Shown in pieces: positions 42,046-51,623 of a stretch of 64,000 nt of DNA. Position numbers and translations under genes: made by a program. Numbering within the stretch: the first letter of the stretch is position 1; every line of letters starts with the position of its first letter. A model generated the notes under the pieces. That model was not told where the DNA came from. It searched no databases and was given only the letters and a program-made list of their open reading frames with translations. Source of the DNA: CAXSBR01 sp964236495 (lineage in GTDB: Bacteria > Actinomycetota > Actinomycetes > Mycobacteriales > Jatrophihabitantaceae); contig CAXSBR010000003.1 in assembly GCA_964236495.1 (NCBI GenBank), forward strand, positions 62,001 through 126,000, given 5' to 3'.

Positions 42046-43304
42046 ATTTCGCCAGTGCCCCCGCTGCTCGCCACGAAGACGGTTGAGGCTTTGGCTGCCC
42101 CGCGCACCGTCACCGCGTCCGTGGCCGGCCCGAAAACGGCCTCGCCGCGACCCAGCTCCATGCCCTCGCCCTCGCCCTCGACCGAGGAGAGGGTCGCCGC
42201 ACCGTCGACGCAAAACAGGATCTGCGGGCGCCCCGCCGGCCGGTACGCCTGCTCCTGAAGGGTGAGTTGCAGCCTGGCCAGTACAAAGTCCGGGCACCGC
42301 TGCGGGTAGATGCCATCGGTGGACGCACCGGTCGGCTCGAGAACCTCGGGCACCGACTCGGAGAACTCCAACAGCTTCACCAGCTCGGCGACGTCGACGT
42401 GTTTGCGGGTCAGTCCGCCACGCAGCACATTGTCGCTGTTAGCCATCAGCTCGATGCCGGTGCCGTGCAGGTATGCGTGCAGGTGCCCCGCGCCCACGAA
42501 CAGCGCCTGACCCGGCTCGAGCCGGAACAGGTTCAACAGGCTTGCCAGCACGACGCCGCGGTCACCGGGATAGTCGGCGCCCAGTTGCACCAGCCAGCCA
42601 CTCTCGCTTGCCCAGGCACCGTCGGTGCCGGCCAGCGGTTGCGCGGCGCCGGTCAACTCCTCGACCAGCGCGCCCACCGCGTCGGGCGGCAGCGTCAACA
42701 AATGGGTCACCACGTCACGGATGCCGCCGTCGGCCATAAGACGCTCGCTCAGCGCGAGTAGCCCCGGTGCGCCCAACGCGGTCCAGAACTGCACCGTCGA
42801 CGTCACCGGCCGAAACCCGCAGAGTCCCTCGAAGCGACTCAGCGCGCAGATCATCTCCGGCTTGTGGTTGGCGTCCTTGTAGTTGCGCTGCGGAGAGTCC
42901 AGTGCGATACCGGCCGCGTTCTCGGCGGCAAAACCATCTTTGGCCTGGCGCGCGCTGGGATGTGCCTGCAGGCTCAGCGGCTGGTCGACGGCGAGCATCT
43001 TGAGCAGAAAGGGCAGCGTCGAACCGTAGCGCTGCGCCACCTGCGGCCCCAGGAAGTGCTGCGGATCGTCGCTGATCAGGTCTGCCAGGCTCCGCTTCGC
43101 GGGCTGGTCGGCGTGTGACGGCGCGCCGCCGGTCGCGGTGGCGCTGACGGCATCGACGACCAGTGACGGCGCGGCACTGTGCGCACCCATCCACAGCTCG
43201 GCGACGGGCTGGCCGTCGGCGGGTACACCGAGCATCTCCGGTATTACGGTGGGCGAGCCCCACTCGTAGTGGCGAACCGGGCTGTCCAGGCGATACAGCG
43301 TCAT
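42042..43304 (-). CDS. manA: Mannose-6-phosphate isomerase, class I
   Basis: Interconverts fructose 6-phosphate and mannose 6-phosphate with zinc, feeding GDP-mannose synthesis together with ManB. The 420-aa protein has MTLYRLDSPVRHYEWGSPT, the zinc-site words PLSLQAHPS and NHKPEM, and GAGHLHAYLHGTGIELMANS near the C-terminal ligands. Length is usual. The ATG overlaps the stop of the cation transporter gene by four bases. Confidence 0.95.
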   Translation of the reverse strand: MTLYRLDSPVRHYEWGSPTVIPEMLGVPADGQPVAELWMGAHSAAPSLVVDAVSATATGGAPSHADQPAKRSLADLISDDPQHFLGPQVAQRYGSTLPFLLKMLAVDQPLSLQAHPSARQAKDGFAAENAAGIALDSPQRNYKDANHKPEMICALSRFEGLCGFRPVTSTVQFWTALGAPGLLALSERLMADGGIRDVVTHLLTLPPDAVGALVEELTGAAQPLAGTDGAWASESGWLVQLGADYPGDRGVVLASLLNLFRLEPGQALFVGAGHLHAYLHGTGIELMANSDNVLRGGLTRKHVDVAELVKLLEFSESVPEVLEPTGASTDGIYPQRCPDFVLARLQLTLQEQAYRPAGRPQILFCVDGAATLSSVEGEGEGMELGRGEAVFGPATDAVTVRGAAKASTVFVASSGGTGEI

Positions 43305-44218
43305 CGGTGCGCCCTCCGGTGCACGTCCGGTTCGAGATACATCAGCGTCACCTCGGGCACCGCTGCACGAACACGTGCCTCGGCCGCGTCGGTCTCGCTC
43401 GCCACCGCCTCCAACGTGCTGATGGCCGGCATGGCGATCTTCGCAGCCACCATCAGCTCCTCCGGACTCAGGTACAGCGTGCGCAAATGGATGACGCCCT
43501 CGATGGCGCCGCCATGCAGCTCGCGCTCGATCAACGCCTGCACCTGCGGCGTCGCGGACTCCCCCAGCAGCAAGCTCTTGGTCTCCACGACGAGCACGCC
43601 TGCCACCAGGATCAGCAAAGCGCCGATGCAGATGGTTCCTATCGCATCCCAGATCGGATTGCCGGTCAACTCGGCCAGTCCGACGCCGGCCAGCGCGAGC
43701 ACCAGACCGATCAGCGCGGCGGAGTCCTCGAGAAGTACCACGGGCAGCTCAGGCACCTTCGACGTGCGGATGAAGCCGGCCCAGCTCTGATTGCCCTTGA
43801 CCGCTCGGCTCTCGCCCAGCGCCGTGCGCAGCGACAGTCCCTCGGCCACGATCGACACCAGCAGTACGACGACGGCGATCAGCGGGCTGTCCAGCTCGTG
43901 CGGATGCTGAAGCTTGTTGATGCCCTCGGTGAGGGCGAACAGGCCACCGGCGCTGAAGATGACAAGTGCCACCAGGAAGCCGTAGATGAAGCGTTCGCGG
44001 CCGTAGCCGAACTGGTGATGGGCATCGGCATCGCGCCGCGCCCGCCTGGCGCCGAACAGCAGCAGCACCTGGTTACCCGAGTCCACCACCGAGTGCACGC
44101 TTTCGGCCAGCATCGACGTCGACCCGGTGAACGCGAAGGCGATGAATTTGGCAACGGCGATGCCCAGGTTGGCGGTGAGTGCGGCGACCACCGCCTTCGA
44201 ACTGGAGTGCGCGCTCAT
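43301..44218 (-). CDS. Cation diffusion facilitator family transporter
   Basis: A 305-aa CDF protein that would export Zn2+ or a similar metal in exchange for protons. Six helices are predicted. The HxxxD-type site of the second helix is SVHSVVDSGNQ, with FGYGRERF after helix 2, and the second site is LLEDSAALIGL. A C-terminal cytoplasmic domain follows. It overlaps manA and tobH by four bases on either side, in the order also found in mycobacteria and their relatives. Confidence 0.92.
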   Translation of the reverse strand: MSAHSSSKAVVAALTANLGIAVAKFIAFAFTGSTSMLAESVHSVVDSGNQVLLLFGARRARRDADAHHQFGYGRERFIYGFLVALVIFSAGGLFALTEGINKLQHPHELDSPLIAVVVLLVSIVAEGLSLRTALGESRAVKGNQSWAGFIRTSKVPELPVVLLEDSAALIGLVLALAGVGLAELTGNPIWDAIGTICIGALLILVAGVLVVETKSLLLGESATPQVQALIERELHGGAIEGVIHLRTLYLSPEELMVAAKIAMPAISTLEAVASETDAAEARVRAAVPEVTLMYLEPDVHRRAHR

Positions 44219-45450
44219 CGTTGATCCTGTCTCGGCCGGCCGAGACCCGAGTTCGGGCCGAGCCCGGGATCGATACCCAGGCCCAGTGCGACGTAGGCGG
44301 CGACGAACTCACCCAGCAGGCTCTGCTCGGCGTAGGCGGCCAGAGCGCCGGCAGCTTCGGGTACCACCTCGCTGTAACGCACACCGGCGCTCTCGGCCTC
44401 GGTCCGCACTGCGGCAGCGGAGCGGGCGGTGGCCAGTTGCAGCACGTCCGGGGCGTCGTCGTGATCCTCTTGCAGCCCTCCCGGCGCGCGTTCGGGTGCC
44501 GGCGGTAGGGGCGGCGGGCTGAACGTCAGCAGCCGACGCACCGGGCCTGAGCTCTCCACCCGGTCACGGAAGAAGTCGGCCGGCCCGACGCCTGCACCGC
44601 CGGCGCCGGAGCGGGCCAGCATCAGTGCCTCGTCAAGGCAGTCGGGCAGTGCGAGAGCCAGAGCGCCGCGGCCGGCCACCTCATTGAGTGCCTGCGCGGT
44701 TCGTCGGGCGGCCAAGCTGGGCAGCGGGCCGCAACCGAGAACCACCGCGTCGGTCTCGGCCAGCTCGATGGCCAGCTGCTTGGCCTCGTTGGCGTACACC
44801 TCCGACACCAGTCCGCACCGACGGGCCAGGGCGTCCAGGGCGTCGGCGACGTCGAGCAGCACCGACTCGTCGGTTTCGCCGACGTGCAGCGCGGCGCAGG
44901 CCAGCAGCAGCGGCGTAGCGACGGTCCAGAACAAGGTGCGCGCGGGGCCGTCGGGGTCGAGATCGACACGGATGGCGCGCCCGGCACCGGCCGACACCGG
45001 CGACGTGATCGGTGCCACGAGCACGACTTCCAGGCCGCGCCGGTCGGCCTCGGCCACCAGCCCGGCCACCCGCGGATGCATGCCGTCAATGCTGGTGGCC
45101 AGCAGCACGTCGGCCGGGCCTGCCCAGCCGGGCAGCGCAGCGCGCTGCCACGGCAGCACCGGCACCGCCGCTGCGCATATCTCGACGATCAGATCGGTGA
45201 CGCACCCTGTGTACTGGTCGCTGGCGATCAGGATCGAGCGCGGTCGCTGCGCACTCCCCAGCCGGGACAGCCAGGTTGGCGCGGCCGACACGCCGAGCCG
45301 GATCTGGGCTCCGGCCGTGGCGATCGACCACAGCAGGCCTGCGGTGTCACGTTCCCGCAACACCTCTGCCGAGTCGAGCACTGCTGTGATGTCGCCCCCG
45401 ATGTCGCTGTCGCCGCCGAACAGCTCCTCGAAACCGTCGGACGCGCTCAC
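44215..45450 (-). CDS. SIS-domain TobH-like protein (Rv3256c family)
   Basis: A 411-aa protein between the Trm112-like gene and a transporter, the position of Rv3256c in M. tuberculosis. It has paired SIS-like domains (SILIASDQYTGCVTDLIVEI, VLLATSIDGMHPRVAGLVAEA) as in phosphosugar isomerases, and may bind mannose phosphates, but catalytic residues are not evident. The GTG start at 45450 overlaps the Trm112 gene by four bases. An N-terminal extension upstream is out of step with neighbour spacing and was not used. Confidence 0.85.
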   Translation of the reverse strand: MSASDGFEELFGGDSDIGGDITAVLDSAEVLRERDTAGLLWSIATAGAQIRLGVSAAPTWLSRLGSAQRPRSILIASDQYTGCVTDLIVEICAAAVPVLPWQRAALPGWAGPADVLLATSIDGMHPRVAGLVAEADRRGLEVVLVAPITSPVSAGAGRAIRVDLDPDGPARTLFWTVATPLLLACAALHVGETDESVLLDVADALDALARRCGLVSEVYANEAKQLAIELAETDAVVLGCGPLPSLAARRTAQALNEVAGRGALALALPDCLDEALMLARSGAGGAGVGPADFFRDRVESSGPVRRLLTFSPPPLPPAPERAPGGLQEDHDDAPDVLQLATARSAAAVRTEAESAGVRYSEVVPEAAGALAAYAEQSLLGEFVAAYVALGLGIDPGLGPNSGLGRPRQDQR

Positions 45451-45662
45451 GATGTGCCGGCTGCCGCGGGCACGCCGATGCCGTTCGGGCCAGGGGTGGC
45501 GTCGTCGGTGAGCAGTACCGGAATGCCGTCGCGGATCGGATAGGCCGTCTGGCACACGGTGCACAGCAGAACCGGGTCATCGAACCGGACCTGCTCGACC
45601 AGCGGCGCGTGGTCCGGGCTCGGGCAGGCCAGTATCGCCATCAGGTCCGGGCTCAGCGGCAC
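45447..45662 (-). CDS. Trm112-family small zinc-binding protein
   Basis: A 71-aa Trm112-like protein. LMAILACPSPDHAPL and LLCTVCQTAYPIRDGIPVLL give the family shape (CP near the start, CxxC, then YPIRDGIPVLL). One Cys of the canonical N-terminal CxxC is replaced. AAGGAG lies six bases before the GTG at 45662. Trm112 proteins activate methyltransferases; in this operon it is always beside manB in actinobacteria, for unknown reasons. Confidence 0.88.
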   Translation of the reverse strand: MPLSPDLMAILACPSPDHAPLVEQVRFDDPVLLCTVCQTAYPIRDGIPVLLTDDATPGPNGIGVPAAAGTS

Positions 45663-45664
45663 GA

Positions 45665-47104
45665 TCAACTCCTTCCGACGGACGGACTTGCGTCGCGAAT
45701 GATGGCCAGTGCCTCGTCTCGAACGGCGGCCAGCGTCGTCTCGTCGGGAGCTTCGACGTTGAGCCGAAGCAACGGCTCGGTGTTCGACGAGCGGACGTTG
45801 AGCCACGCTCCGTCGGCCAGGTCGAGGGTCAGGCCGTCGAGCTCGTCGAAGGCGGTGATGCGGTCGGCGAAGGCTGCCCGCAGCGCGTCGACCCGCCCCG
45901 CCGCGTCGGTGACCGTCGAGTTGATCTCGCCGGAATCGCAGTAACGGGAGTAGGGCGCGACCAGGTCGGTCAACGACCCGTCCTGCGCACCGAGGGCCGC
46001 CAGCACGTGCAGAGCCGCCAGCATGCCGGTGTCGGCGAACCAGAAGTCGCGAAAGTAGTAGTGCGCGGAGTGCTCGCCGCCGAAGACCGCGTTCGTCTCG
46101 GCCATCTCGGCCTTGATGTAGGAGTGGCCTACCCGCGTCCGGATCGGCCGTCCACCGTGCTCGCGGACGATCTCGGGCACTGCGCGCGAGGTGATCAGGT
46201 TGTAGATGATCGGCGAGCCGGGCGCCTTGGCCAGTTCCAGCACCGCGACCAGACCGGTGATGGCGCTGGGCGAGATGGCCTGGCCGTCCGGGCCGACGAA
46301 GAAGCAGCGATCGGCGTCGCCGTCGAAGGCCAGGCCGATATCGGCGCCCTCGCGGACCACCGCCTTCTGCAGATCCACGATGTTCGCCGGCTGCAGCGGG
46401 TTTGCCTCGTGATTGGGAAAGGTGCCGTCCAACTCGAAGTACAGCTCGACGAGTTCGACGGGCAGCGCGGGTAGCACCGTATCGCCGAGCACGGCAGGCA
46501 CCGTGTAGCCGGCCATGCCGTTGCCGGCGTCGACCACGACCTTCAGCGGGCGGATCGCGCTCAGGTCCACCAGCTCGCGCAGGAACTGCGCATAGGGAGC
46601 GAGCAGGTTGCGCTGAGATCGGGAGCCGCGCCGGTCGCCGGCCGGGATCGTCTGGGCGTCGAGATAGGCCTGCGCGGTGTCGCGCACCTCTATCAGGCCG
46701 GTGTCAGATCCCACCGGCACCGCGCGCGCCCGAAACATTTTGATGCCGTTGTAGTCGGCCGGGTTGTGGCTGGCGGTGAACATGGCCCCAGGTAGCTCGA
46801 GGCTGCCGCTGGCGTAGTAGAGCAGGTCGGTGCTGGCCAAGCCGATCTCGACCACGTCGGCACCACGAAGCTGGGCACCGTCTGCGAACGCTCGCGACAG
46901 CCCCGGTCCGCTGGCGCGCATGTCGTGGCCGGTGAGGATGGTGGTGGGCTTCGTGGTGGGCATCGTTTTTGGCTCGGTGCCTGCGCTGTTGCCGACCAGA
47001 TCGGCGAAGGCAGCCCCCAATGCGCGCGCTACTTCCTCGTCGAGCTGCGTGCCGACAAGGCCGCGGACGTCGTAGGCCTTGACGATGGCGGCGAGATCAG
47101 GCAT
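45665..47104 (-). CDS. manB: Phosphomannomutase/phosphoglucomutase
   Basis: ManB converts mannose 6-phosphate to mannose 1-phosphate, the step after ManA. The 479-aa alpha-phosphohexomutase has KAYDVRGLVGTQLDEE at the start, the phosphoserine loop TASHNPADYNGIK, the metal loop AFDGDADR, the sugar loop GGEHSAHYYFRDF, and the phosphate-binding NVRSSNTEPLLRLN. The ATG at 47104 is chosen over one 11 codons upstream because of family start position. First gene of the manB-Trm112-tobH-CDF-manA operon. Confidence 0.95.
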   Translation of the reverse strand: MPDLAAIVKAYDVRGLVGTQLDEEVARALGAAFADLVGNSAGTEPKTMPTTKPTTILTGHDMRASGPGLSRAFADGAQLRGADVVEIGLASTDLLYYASGSLELPGAMFTASHNPADYNGIKMFRARAVPVGSDTGLIEVRDTAQAYLDAQTIPAGDRRGSRSQRNLLAPYAQFLRELVDLSAIRPLKVVVDAGNGMAGYTVPAVLGDTVLPALPVELVELYFELDGTFPNHEANPLQPANIVDLQKAVVREGADIGLAFDGDADRCFFVGPDGQAISPSAITGLVAVLELAKAPGSPIIYNLITSRAVPEIVREHGGRPIRTRVGHSYIKAEMAETNAVFGGEHSAHYYFRDFWFADTGMLAALHVLAALGAQDGSLTDLVAPYSRYCDSGEINSTVTDAAGRVDALRAAFADRITAFDELDGLTLDLADGAWLNVRSSNTEPLLRLNVEAPDETTLAAVRDEALAIIRDASPSVGRS

Positions 47105-47249
47105 GTCAGAGACCCTACTGAGTGACGCCGCCAGCACGGAGCCGGCGCCGCTGCCGAACAGCTCTGGTGCGCCCCGCGCGGCGTTGCATTCGCACCGCCG
47201 CGACGTCGACGAAGCGCTGTTCGCTCAAGCGCTTCGCGCGGTACTCGTT

Positions 47250-47311
47250 CAGCGCTATCGCGCTGTTCTCAATCAGCGCTACCGCGCTGTTCTCAATCAG
47301 CGCTATCGCGC
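47250..47311. repeat. 24-bp tandem repeats at the PhyH gene 3' end
   Basis: A unit of CAGCGCTATCGCGCTGTTCT plus CAAT is present at 47250 and 47274 and as a partial third copy at 47298, which includes the phyH stop codon. The rest of the 198-base gap to manB holds no gene I can support. Confidence 0.8.
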
Positions 47312-48181
47312 GGCGTTCTTGAGGAACTGCTCCACGTGCTCACTGCTCTGATCACCCGCGTAATACCCACCACGCACATGGCGACGAGTGGCAACCTCGG
47401 CAGTTGCCCTCGCCGCGGAATGCCAGAGGTAGGCGTCGTGCAAGATGACGTCGCCCGCCTCGGCGTACACCGGAATCTCGCCCGGGATCGCCTCGAAGCG
47501 CAGCGGCATGTCGAACGGAGCCGGCGTGTCGGTGTAACCGCCGAAGGGCTGAGCCGAGTCCGGAACGTCGATGTTGTTGATGTTGCGGTACGGCGCCGGT
47601 GTGGCCCATCGATGACTTCCCGGGACCACGCGCAGGAAGCCGTTGTCCGGTGACGTGGCGTCGAGATGGAAGGTGAATGCCGTGGACGGCCAGATCTTCA
47701 GGCTGGGTCCGGCCTGCCAGTCCGAATGCCAGCCGATGCGCGTGTAGCCCGATTCTTTGCCCGGTCGGGCGTCCTGATAGACAACTCCGAACTGGCTGGC
47801 GTCGCGCATCCAGCAGGTGCGCCCGAGCACCCGGTGCAGTGCGGCCATCAGGTTCGGATGGGTCGCCGCCTCGTTGACCGCCGGTGACAGTTCGTTGATG
47901 AATTCGACGTAGTTGGCGAACTTGTCGGCCTTCGCGGCCTCGTCGAGAAACACCGTCGACCCGTAGCGCGGCGGCAAGTCGCGTGCGACGACCTGGCGCT
48001 GCGCCTCGACGCATTCGGCTTCCATCCGACTCATCAGCTGCTCTCCGAAGATGCCGCGCAGGATCACGAACCCGTTCTCGTGATAACTCAACTCCAGGGC
48101 GTCGAGGGTGGCCTCGTCGAAGCTCGACCGTCCGTCCGGTACGTGGAAAACAGCAGCTTCAGCGGCTGGTCGCAAGGTCAT
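47303..48181 (-). CDS. Phytanoyl-CoA dioxygenase (PhyH) family protein
   Basis: A 292-aa Fe(II)/2-oxoglutarate dioxygenase-fold protein. The iron site is HSD in IGWHSDWQAG, with the distal His in LHDAYLWHSA; the 2-oxoglutarate Arg would be in RRHVRGGYYAGD. LSYHENGFVILRGIFG is the typical family N-terminus. Substrate unknown. It faces away from the ABC importer; the ATG at 48181 is the first in-frame Met close to the domain. Confidence 0.88.
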   Translation of the reverse strand: MTLRPAAEAAVFHVPDGRSSFDEATLDALELSYHENGFVILRGIFGEQLMSRMEAECVEAQRQVVARDLPPRYGSTVFLDEAAKADKFANYVEFINELSPAVNEAATHPNLMAALHRVLGRTCWMRDASQFGVVYQDARPGKESGYTRIGWHSDWQAGPSLKIWPSTAFTFHLDATSPDNGFLRVVPGSHRWATPAPYRNINNIDVPDSAQPFGGYTDTPAPFDMPLRFEAIPGEIPVYAEAGDVILHDAYLWHSAARATAEVATRRHVRGGYYAGDQSSEHVEQFLKNAAR

Positions 48182-48671
48182 GAAGAGGATGCTAGAGCCG
48201 CCACAGGGGCGGCTCGGACCGTGTGAGCCAGTGTTTACCAGGCCGAAACGCAGTCGATCGAAATCCACACCGTGCCGGGACGGACAGGGCGACATCGTCC
48301 GAACCCATGAGCCCGACCGACCTGCGCGCTGACTACTCGGGTGCCCCGGCCACGCTGATCACGACCGCACTCGCCGAGGTGAACGAATGGCTGGCCACCT
48401 CTGGCACACCAGCACCGCCGGTAGCGGCAGCTGACGGCCGTTGACCGACGGCCTTGACAGCCCACAGCGCGCCAGGGCCGCTGGGGCGCCGGCCATTTGG
48501 CAGTGAAATCCAACGGAAACAAGCGGATTCACTCCGGAAACCGGCGGCCTCTATTTTCTGTTTCCAAGCAGGTTCTGACTGCGCGGGTCTGAGCCCGACC
48601 GGTCAACTCGCGGTGCAGGCCCAGCGGTGCGCGTGCCCTTTTCCCGTCGTCGAGCAACCCAGGAGCTACCC
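48182..48671. other. Intergenic region before the ABC importer
   Basis: This 490-base gap is between divergent phyH and the importer. It has no convincing gene. An inverted repeat GGAAACA (48515-48521)/TGTTTCC (48559-48565) could be an operator or weak hairpin about 110 bases upstream of the importer start. I looked for guanidine and purine riboswitch signatures and did not find them. Confidence 0.4.
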
Positions 48672-49889
48672 ATGACCTCGCAGTCCGAGCAGCACCCCGA
48701 AAACGACAGCGAGCACGCGCTCGCCCGCCGCTCCGTGCTCCAGATGGGCGGACTCGGCGCGCTCGCGCTCGGCTCGGCTCCACTGCTGGCGGCTTGCGGG
48801 AGCAGCAAGAAGGCATCGAGCGCCGCAGGGACCGCCAGCAGCAGTGCCAGTTCCTCGGCGGCCAGCGCGTCGGAATCTGCGTCTGCATCGACGAGTGCGA
48901 CCGGTGCGGCGACCAAGAACTTCGGATCCGCGTCGGTGCAGTTCTCCTGGATCAAGAACATCGAATTTTCCGGTGAGTACTTTGCCGACCAGAAGGGTTA
49001 CTACAAGAGTGCCGGATTTTCCGGCGTCAGCCTGATCGCAGGTGGTGCCGCCGGCACGAGTTCGGAATCCGCGGTAGCCACCGGAAAGGCATTGGTCGGC
49101 CTCACCGCGCCGACGATCACCGCGCCGGCCATCCTCAAGGGCGCCAAACTCAAGACGATCGCCACGACGTATCAGAAGAATCCGTTCTGCATTGTCTCCG
49201 TCGCCCGCAAGCCGATCCCCAGCGTGCAGGACATGAAAGGCAAGAAGATCGGTGTGCAGGCCGGCGGCAACACCACGATCTTCAAGGGCCTGCTCAAAGC
49301 CAACGGCATCTCCGAGTCGGAGGTGAAGATCGTTCCGGTGCAGTACGACCCCACCGTCGTCACCACCGGTGAGGTCGATGGATTCATGGCCTACATTACG
49401 AACGAACCGATCCTGCTTGCCGGGAAAGGCTTTAAGCCCACGACATTTCTGTTTGCCGACTACGACCTGCCCTTCGTGGCAGAGACCTACGTCGCCAGCG
49501 ACGAGAACATTGCCAAGAACCGCGACAAGCTCAAGGCGTTTCTCGTGGCAGAGATCAAGGGCTGGACCGATGCCGTCGCAGCACCCACGCAGTCAGCAAC
49601 CTACGCGGTGACGATGTACGGCAAAGATCAAAAGCTGGCTCAAAAGGAGCAGGTCCTCGAGGCCACCGCCCAGAACCGTCTCATCGTGTCGGCCGAGTCC
49701 ATCAAGAACGGCTTCGGCACCATCAGCGATGCACTGATCGCGGCCAATATCAAGGCACTGGCCACCACCGGAGTGACGATCACCGCAGACAAGCTGTTCG
49801 ATATGTCGTTGATCAAGGAGGTCTACCAGGAGAACCCGGAGCTGATCGCCTCGTTCGCCAAAGCAGCAGCCACCGTCAAGACTGCCTAG
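48672..49889 (+). CDS. ABC transporter substrate-binding lipoprotein (NMT1/THI5-like)
   Basis: A 405-aa binding protein. The N-terminus has a twin Arg before a hydrophobic stretch ([16 protein letters not shown]) and a lipobox with C42 (LLAAC), so it may be Tat-exported and lipid-anchored. A Ser/Ala linker follows. The domain opens [20 protein letters not shown], with [18 protein letters not shown]; this is the NMT1/THI5/SsuA fold that binds pyrimidines, sulfonates or nitrate. AGGAG lies seven bases before the ATG. Its place next to urease and purine genes suggests a purine or ureide ligand. Confidence 0.88.
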   Translation: MTSQSEQHPENDSEHALARRSVLQMGGLGALALGSAPLLAACGSSKKASSAAGTASSSASSSAASASESASASTSATGAATKNFGSASVQFSWIKNIEFSGEYFADQKGYYKSAGFSGVSLIAGGAAGTSSESAVATGKALVGLTAPTITAPAILKGAKLKTIATTYQKNPFCIVSVARKPIPSVQDMKGKKIGVQAGGNTTIFKGLLKANGISESEVKIVPVQYDPTVVTTGEVDGFMAYITNEPILLAGKGFKPTTFLFADYDLPFVAETYVASDENIAKNRDKLKAFLVAEIKGWTDAVAAPTQSATYAVTMYGKDQKLAQKEQVLEATAQNRLIVSAESIKNGFGTISDALIAANIKALATTGVTITADKLFDMSLIKEVYQENPELIASFAKAAATVKTA

Positions 49890-49908
49890 CCACAACCGCG
49901 AGGAAGTC

Positions 49909-50742
49909 ATGTCGCCTTCGATAGCCATCGCGAGAACCAAGACCGCACCTGTCCGGGCGACTGGCTCGGGCATCACGCTGCAAGGCCTGGGCAAGACGTT
50001 CAGCCTGGGCCGCAAGTCCGTCGTCGCGTTGGCCGACACCGACCTGAGCACCGACAAGGGACAGTTCCTGGCGCTTCTCGGCCCGTCGGGCTGCGGGAAA
50101 TCGACGATTCTCAGAATCTTGGCCGGTCTGGAGACGCCGAGTTCCGGTCTGGCCTTGGTCGAGGGCAAGACGCCCGACGAGCTGCGCGGCCAGCACGAAT
50201 TGGGGATCGCCTTCCAGGACTCGGCCATGCTGCCGTGGCGCAGCGTGGAGGCCAACATCCGGCTGCCGTTGGAGGTGTCGGGCACATCGGTGGACGCGGC
50301 GTTCATCGCCGACCTGGTCCGTCTGGTCGGGCTGCAGGGCTTCGAGAAGGCCAAGCCGGCACAGCTGTCCGGTGGCATGCGCCAACGCGTGTCGATCGCC
50401 CGCGCGCTGGTGGTCAAGCCATCGGTGCTGCTGCTCGACGAACCGTTCGGCGCTCTGGACGACATGACCCGGCAGCGACTGAACCAGGAGCTGCTGCGCA
50501 TCTGGTCGGAGAAACCGGCCACCACGCTGATGGTCACCCACGGCATCGCCGAGGCGATTTTCCTGTCCGACGTCGTGGCCGTGATGAGCCCGCGGCCCGG
50601 CCGGGTAGCCGAAGTGGTGCCCATCGACCTGCCCCGACCGCGGACCCCGGACCTGATGCGCACGCCGGAGTTCCACGCCTACCACGACCAGCTTTCCGAG
50701 CTGCTGTTCGGTCTGGGCGGCGCGGCAACCGGGGACCACTGA
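49909..50742 (+). CDS. ABC transporter ATP-binding protein
   Basis: A 277-aa ATPase of the nitrate/sulfonate/taurine importer type. Walker A is [10 protein letters not shown]-loop [11 protein letters not shown], signature [15 protein letters not shown], Walker [14 protein letters not shown], and H-loop MVTHGIAEA. It is 19 bases after the binding-protein gene and its stop overlaps the next start (TGATG), so it powers the two permeases that follow. Confidence 0.95.
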   Translation: MSPSIAIARTKTAPVRATGSGITLQGLGKTFSLGRKSVVALADTDLSTDKGQFLALLGPSGCGKSTILRILAGLETPSSGLALVEGKTPDELRGQHELGIAFQDSAMLPWRSVEANIRLPLEVSGTSVDAAFIADLVRLVGLQGFEKAKPAQLSGGMRQRVSIARALVVKPSVLLLDEPFGALDDMTRQRLNQELLRIWSEKPATTLMVTHGIAEAIFLSDVVAVMSPRPGRVAEVVPIDLPRPRTPDLMRTPEFHAYHDQLSELLFGLGGAATGDH

Positions 50743-51623
50743 TGACGTCGGCGGTCCCGGCGACGGCCGGCACAGCGTCGCCTGATCCTGGTGACCGGGG
50801 TAGCACGCCCGCAGTCGTGCACCGACTGCACCTGAGCCGGCTGCCGTCGTGGTTCGGCGGCCTCGTCGGCGTGGCGCTGATCGTGCTGGCCTGGACCATC
50901 GCGGGCCTGGTCTTCAACGCCCACGGCGCCATTCCTACCCCGGTCGCGGTGATCCGCCAGTTCCGCGCCGACGGGTGGAACTTCTACTGGTCCAACGTCA
51001 GCGTCACCACGCGTAGCGCGTTGATCGGTTTCGCGTGGGGAAATGCAGCGGCCATTGCGGTGGCCCTGCTGGTGCTGCTCATTCCCGCACTCGAAGCCGT
51101 CGCCACGCAGTTCGCCGTCCTCTCCTATTGCATGCCGCTCACTGCCGTCGGCCCGATCATCCTGGTCGTCTTCGGCGGCCGAACTCCCTCGGAGTTCCTG
51201 GCCGGCATGTCGGTCTTCTTCACCACCCTGATCGGTTGCCTGCTCGGGCTCAAGGCGGCCGACAAGACGTCGCTGGATCTGGTGCATGCCTACGGGGGCA
51301 ACCGGCTGGCCGCCCTGCGCAAGGTGCAGATCATCGCAGCCCTGCCCGCCATGTTTGCGGGCATCAAGATCGCCGCGCCCGCCGCGCTGCTGGGCGCCAT
51401 CATCGGTGAGTACCTGGGCGGAGTGGACCGCGGCCTGGGCGTGGCGATCACTGCGTCCCAGCAGACCTACGTCGTACCGCGCACCTGGGGCTTGGCGCTG
51501 GTGTGCGGTTTCGTCGCGGGCGTGGGTTACGTGATCATCGGCGTCGTCGGGCGGCTGATCACGCCGTGGGAGCAGGCGTCGACCGCAGCTGTGCCAGTCG
51601 TAGCGACGGGGCAGGCGGTATGA
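50742..51623 (+). CDS. ABC transporter permease, first of two
   Basis: A 293-aa inner-membrane permease of the binding-protein-dependent (BPD_transp_1) type with about six helices. The EAA-type loop is LDLVHAYGGNRLAALRKVQI, followed by LPAMFAGIKIAAPAALLGAI. The ATG at 50742 is coupled to the ATPase stop, and the stop overlaps the second permease (ATGA). Two different permeases imply a heterodimeric channel. Confidence 0.92.
   Translation: MTSAVPATAGTASPDPGDRGSTPAVVHRLHLSRLPSWFGGLVGVALIVLAWTIAGLVFNAHGAIPTPVAVIRQFRADGWNFYWSNVSVTTRSALIGFAWGNAAAIAVALLVLLIPALEAVATQFAVLSYCMPLTAVGPIILVVFGGRTPSEFLAGMSVFFTTLIGCLLGLKAADKTSLDLVHAYGGNRLAALRKVQIIAALPAMFAGIKIAAPAALLGAIIGEYLGGVDRGLGVAITASQQTYVVPRTWGLALVCGFVAGVGYVIIGVVGRLITPWEQASTAAVPVVATGQAV

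Noticed and set aside
48307..48444. Possible 45-aa gene on the plus strand
   Set aside because: No SD, no recognisable motif, and only weak codon bias. Too short to claim without conservation.
48515..48565. Possible riboswitch before the ABC importer
   Set aside because: Only a 7-base inverted repeat is visible. Guanidine, purine and TPP riboswitch core sequences were not found. It may still be an operator.
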